From Rhodovibrionaceae bacterium (lineage in GTDB: Bacteria; Pseudomonadota; Alphaproteobacteria; Kiloniellales; DSM-21159), in the NCBI GenBank assembly GCA_028279885.1, contig JANQMX010000029.1, positions 1 to 64,000 of the forward strand: a stretch of 64,000 nucleotides of DNA. Direction: 5' to 3'. This document shows, in pieces, positions 63,347 to 64,000 of this stretch. The position numbers and the translations under genes are program-made. The notes below the pieces were generated by a model. That model worked only from the letters and a program-made list of their open reading frames with translations. It searched no databases and was not told the DNA's origin. The stretch's first letter is position 1. The number at the start of each line of letters is the position of its first letter.

Positions 63347-64000
63347 TTTCGCCGCCACGGCTTTGGACAAGTCACAGAACCGCCAGACCGGCGGTGCGGG
63401 CGCCATGGAAAGCGGCGCGGCAGCGCAGCCGCTCGTGCGCGTCGAGGGCTTGGCCAAGTACTTCGATGTTTCACCGCCTCTGCTGACACGAGTGCTCGAG
63501 GGTCAGAAAAAGGCCATTGTCCGAGCCGTGGACGGTGTCAGCTTCGCCATTCCGCAGGGGAAGACCTTTAGCCTGGTTGGCGAGTCCGGCTGCGGGAAGT
63601 CCACCGTGGCCCGGCTGGTGGTCGGCCTCTATCGCCCCACCCGCGGTCACATCGAGTTTGAGGGCACGGACCTCGCCTCGCTGCGCACGCGGGCGCAGAT
63701 GGCCCCTCTGCGCAAGCGCCTGCAGATGATCTTTCAGGACCCCTACGCCAGCCTGAATCCGCGCTGGCGAGTGGCCGACATCATTGCCGAACCCATTCGC
63801 GCCCATAAGCTGATGGACGACGATCGCGGCATCCTGCGCCGCGTCGGCGAGCTGCTGGAGCAGGTGCGGCTGTCCCCGCGGGATGGTGAGAAGTTCCCGC
63901 ACGAGTTTTCCGGCGGGCAGCGCCAGCGCATCTCCATCGCCCGGGCCCTTGCCAGCAACCCGGAATTCCTTGTGTGCGACGAACCGACTTCAGCGCTCGA
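63339..64000 (+). CDS. Peptide ABC transporter ATPase (DppF-type), truncated by window edge
   Basis: The ATG at 63339 opens a frame that runs off the window after 220 codons. An N-terminal extension of about 30 residues is followed by Walker [10 protein letters not shown]-loop [14 protein letters not shown], signature [11 protein letters not shown] and the start of Walker B ([10 protein letters not shown]). Second ATPase of the Dpp-type operon; the remainder lies downstream. Confidence 0.92.
   Translation, partial: MADFAATALDKSQNRQTGGAGAMESGAAAQPLVRVEGLAKYFDVSPPLLTRVLEGQKKAIVRAVDGVSFAIPQGKTFSLVGESGCGKSTVARLVVGLYRPTRGHIEFEGTDLASLRTRAQMAPLRKRLQMIFQDPYASLNPRWRVADIIAEPIRAHKLMDDDRGILRRVGELLEQVRLSPRDGEKFPHEFSGGQRQRISIARALASNPEFLVCDEPTSAL

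Overview
The window is a GC-rich chromosomal segment of an aerobic alphaproteobacterium, most likely in or near the Rhodospirillales. The evidence is ChpT (a phosphotransferase restricted to Alphaproteobacteria) beside a DUF3553 gene, a CIRCE-controlled groESL pair, Tad-type pilus genes, and an MttB/corrinoid/DUF1638/Virulence_fact cluster of the kind seen in marine and soil alphaproteobacteria. No rRNA, tRNA or CRISPR array was seen. Genus-level placement is inference.

Layout. 1-1.7 kb: 3' end of an IS630-family transposase and a pentapeptide-repeat membrane protein, probably accessory DNA. 1.7-3.8 kb: methylthioadenosine salvage (mtnP-mtnA). 3.8-8.3 kb: an AmmeMemoRadiSam locus (fused B-A protein and the radical SAM enzyme) enclosing a ModA-like binding protein and an alpha/beta hydrolase. 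8.4-12.9 kb: a 3-hydroxyacyl-CoA dehydrogenase, a HyuA-type hydantoinase/oxoprolinase and a DMT exporter. 13.0-22.8 kb: a minus-strand corrinoid methyl-transfer island with an MttB-family methyltransferase, its corrinoid protein, DUF1638, Virulence_fact, an ArsR-methyltransferase fusion regulator, metF, a degenerate homocysteine methyltransferase-like protein, a methyl-THF:corrinoid methyltransferase and an ASKHA/2Fe-2S corrinoid reactivase. 22.9-26 kb: an orphan histidine kinase, a DMT transporter and a MarR regulator.

26-31 kb: a DECR-type 2,4-dienoyl-CoA reductase divergent from an acyl-CoA synthetase, then an unusual two-gene operon of a B12-binding TIM-barrel-like protein and a ProC-like reductase. 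31-35 kb: DacA-SPOR, ChpT, DUF3553 and an ankyrin-repeat protein. 35-44.4 kb: a periplasmic, cysteine-type formate dehydrogenase operon (DUF3305, DUF3306, TorD chaperone, Tat microprotein, FdhA, FdhB, small lipoprotein, FdhC, WD40-cytochrome c fusion, 40-residue membrane microprotein). An AT-rich gap inside it carries a Fur-like box and a tiny ORF. 44.6-50.1 kb: DUF1523, a patatin-like hydrolase, 3-hydroxybutyrate dehydrogenase, mobA and groEL-groES. 50.3-55.7 kb: two TadE-like pseudopilins and two tandem TadG-like vWA proteins. 55.8-64 kb: tag, a LysE exporter, a prolidase-like amidohydrolase and a Dpp/Opp-type peptide ABC operon cut by the window edge.

How the parts fit. The central theme is one-carbon metabolism. 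The MttB system is predicted to move a methyl group from a quaternary amine through a corrinoid protein to tetrahydrofolate, which MetF oxidises to methylene-THF. The formate dehydrogenase could oxidise formate arising from the same C1 pool, and MobA supplies its molybdenum cofactor. MtnP/MtnA and the ArsR-methyltransferase regulator link to S-adenosylmethionine recycling. The least understood elements are the DUF1638/Virulence_fact partners, the degenerate homocysteine methyltransferase, the B12 protein/ProC pair, the WD40-cytochrome c fusion and the Fur-boxed small ORF.
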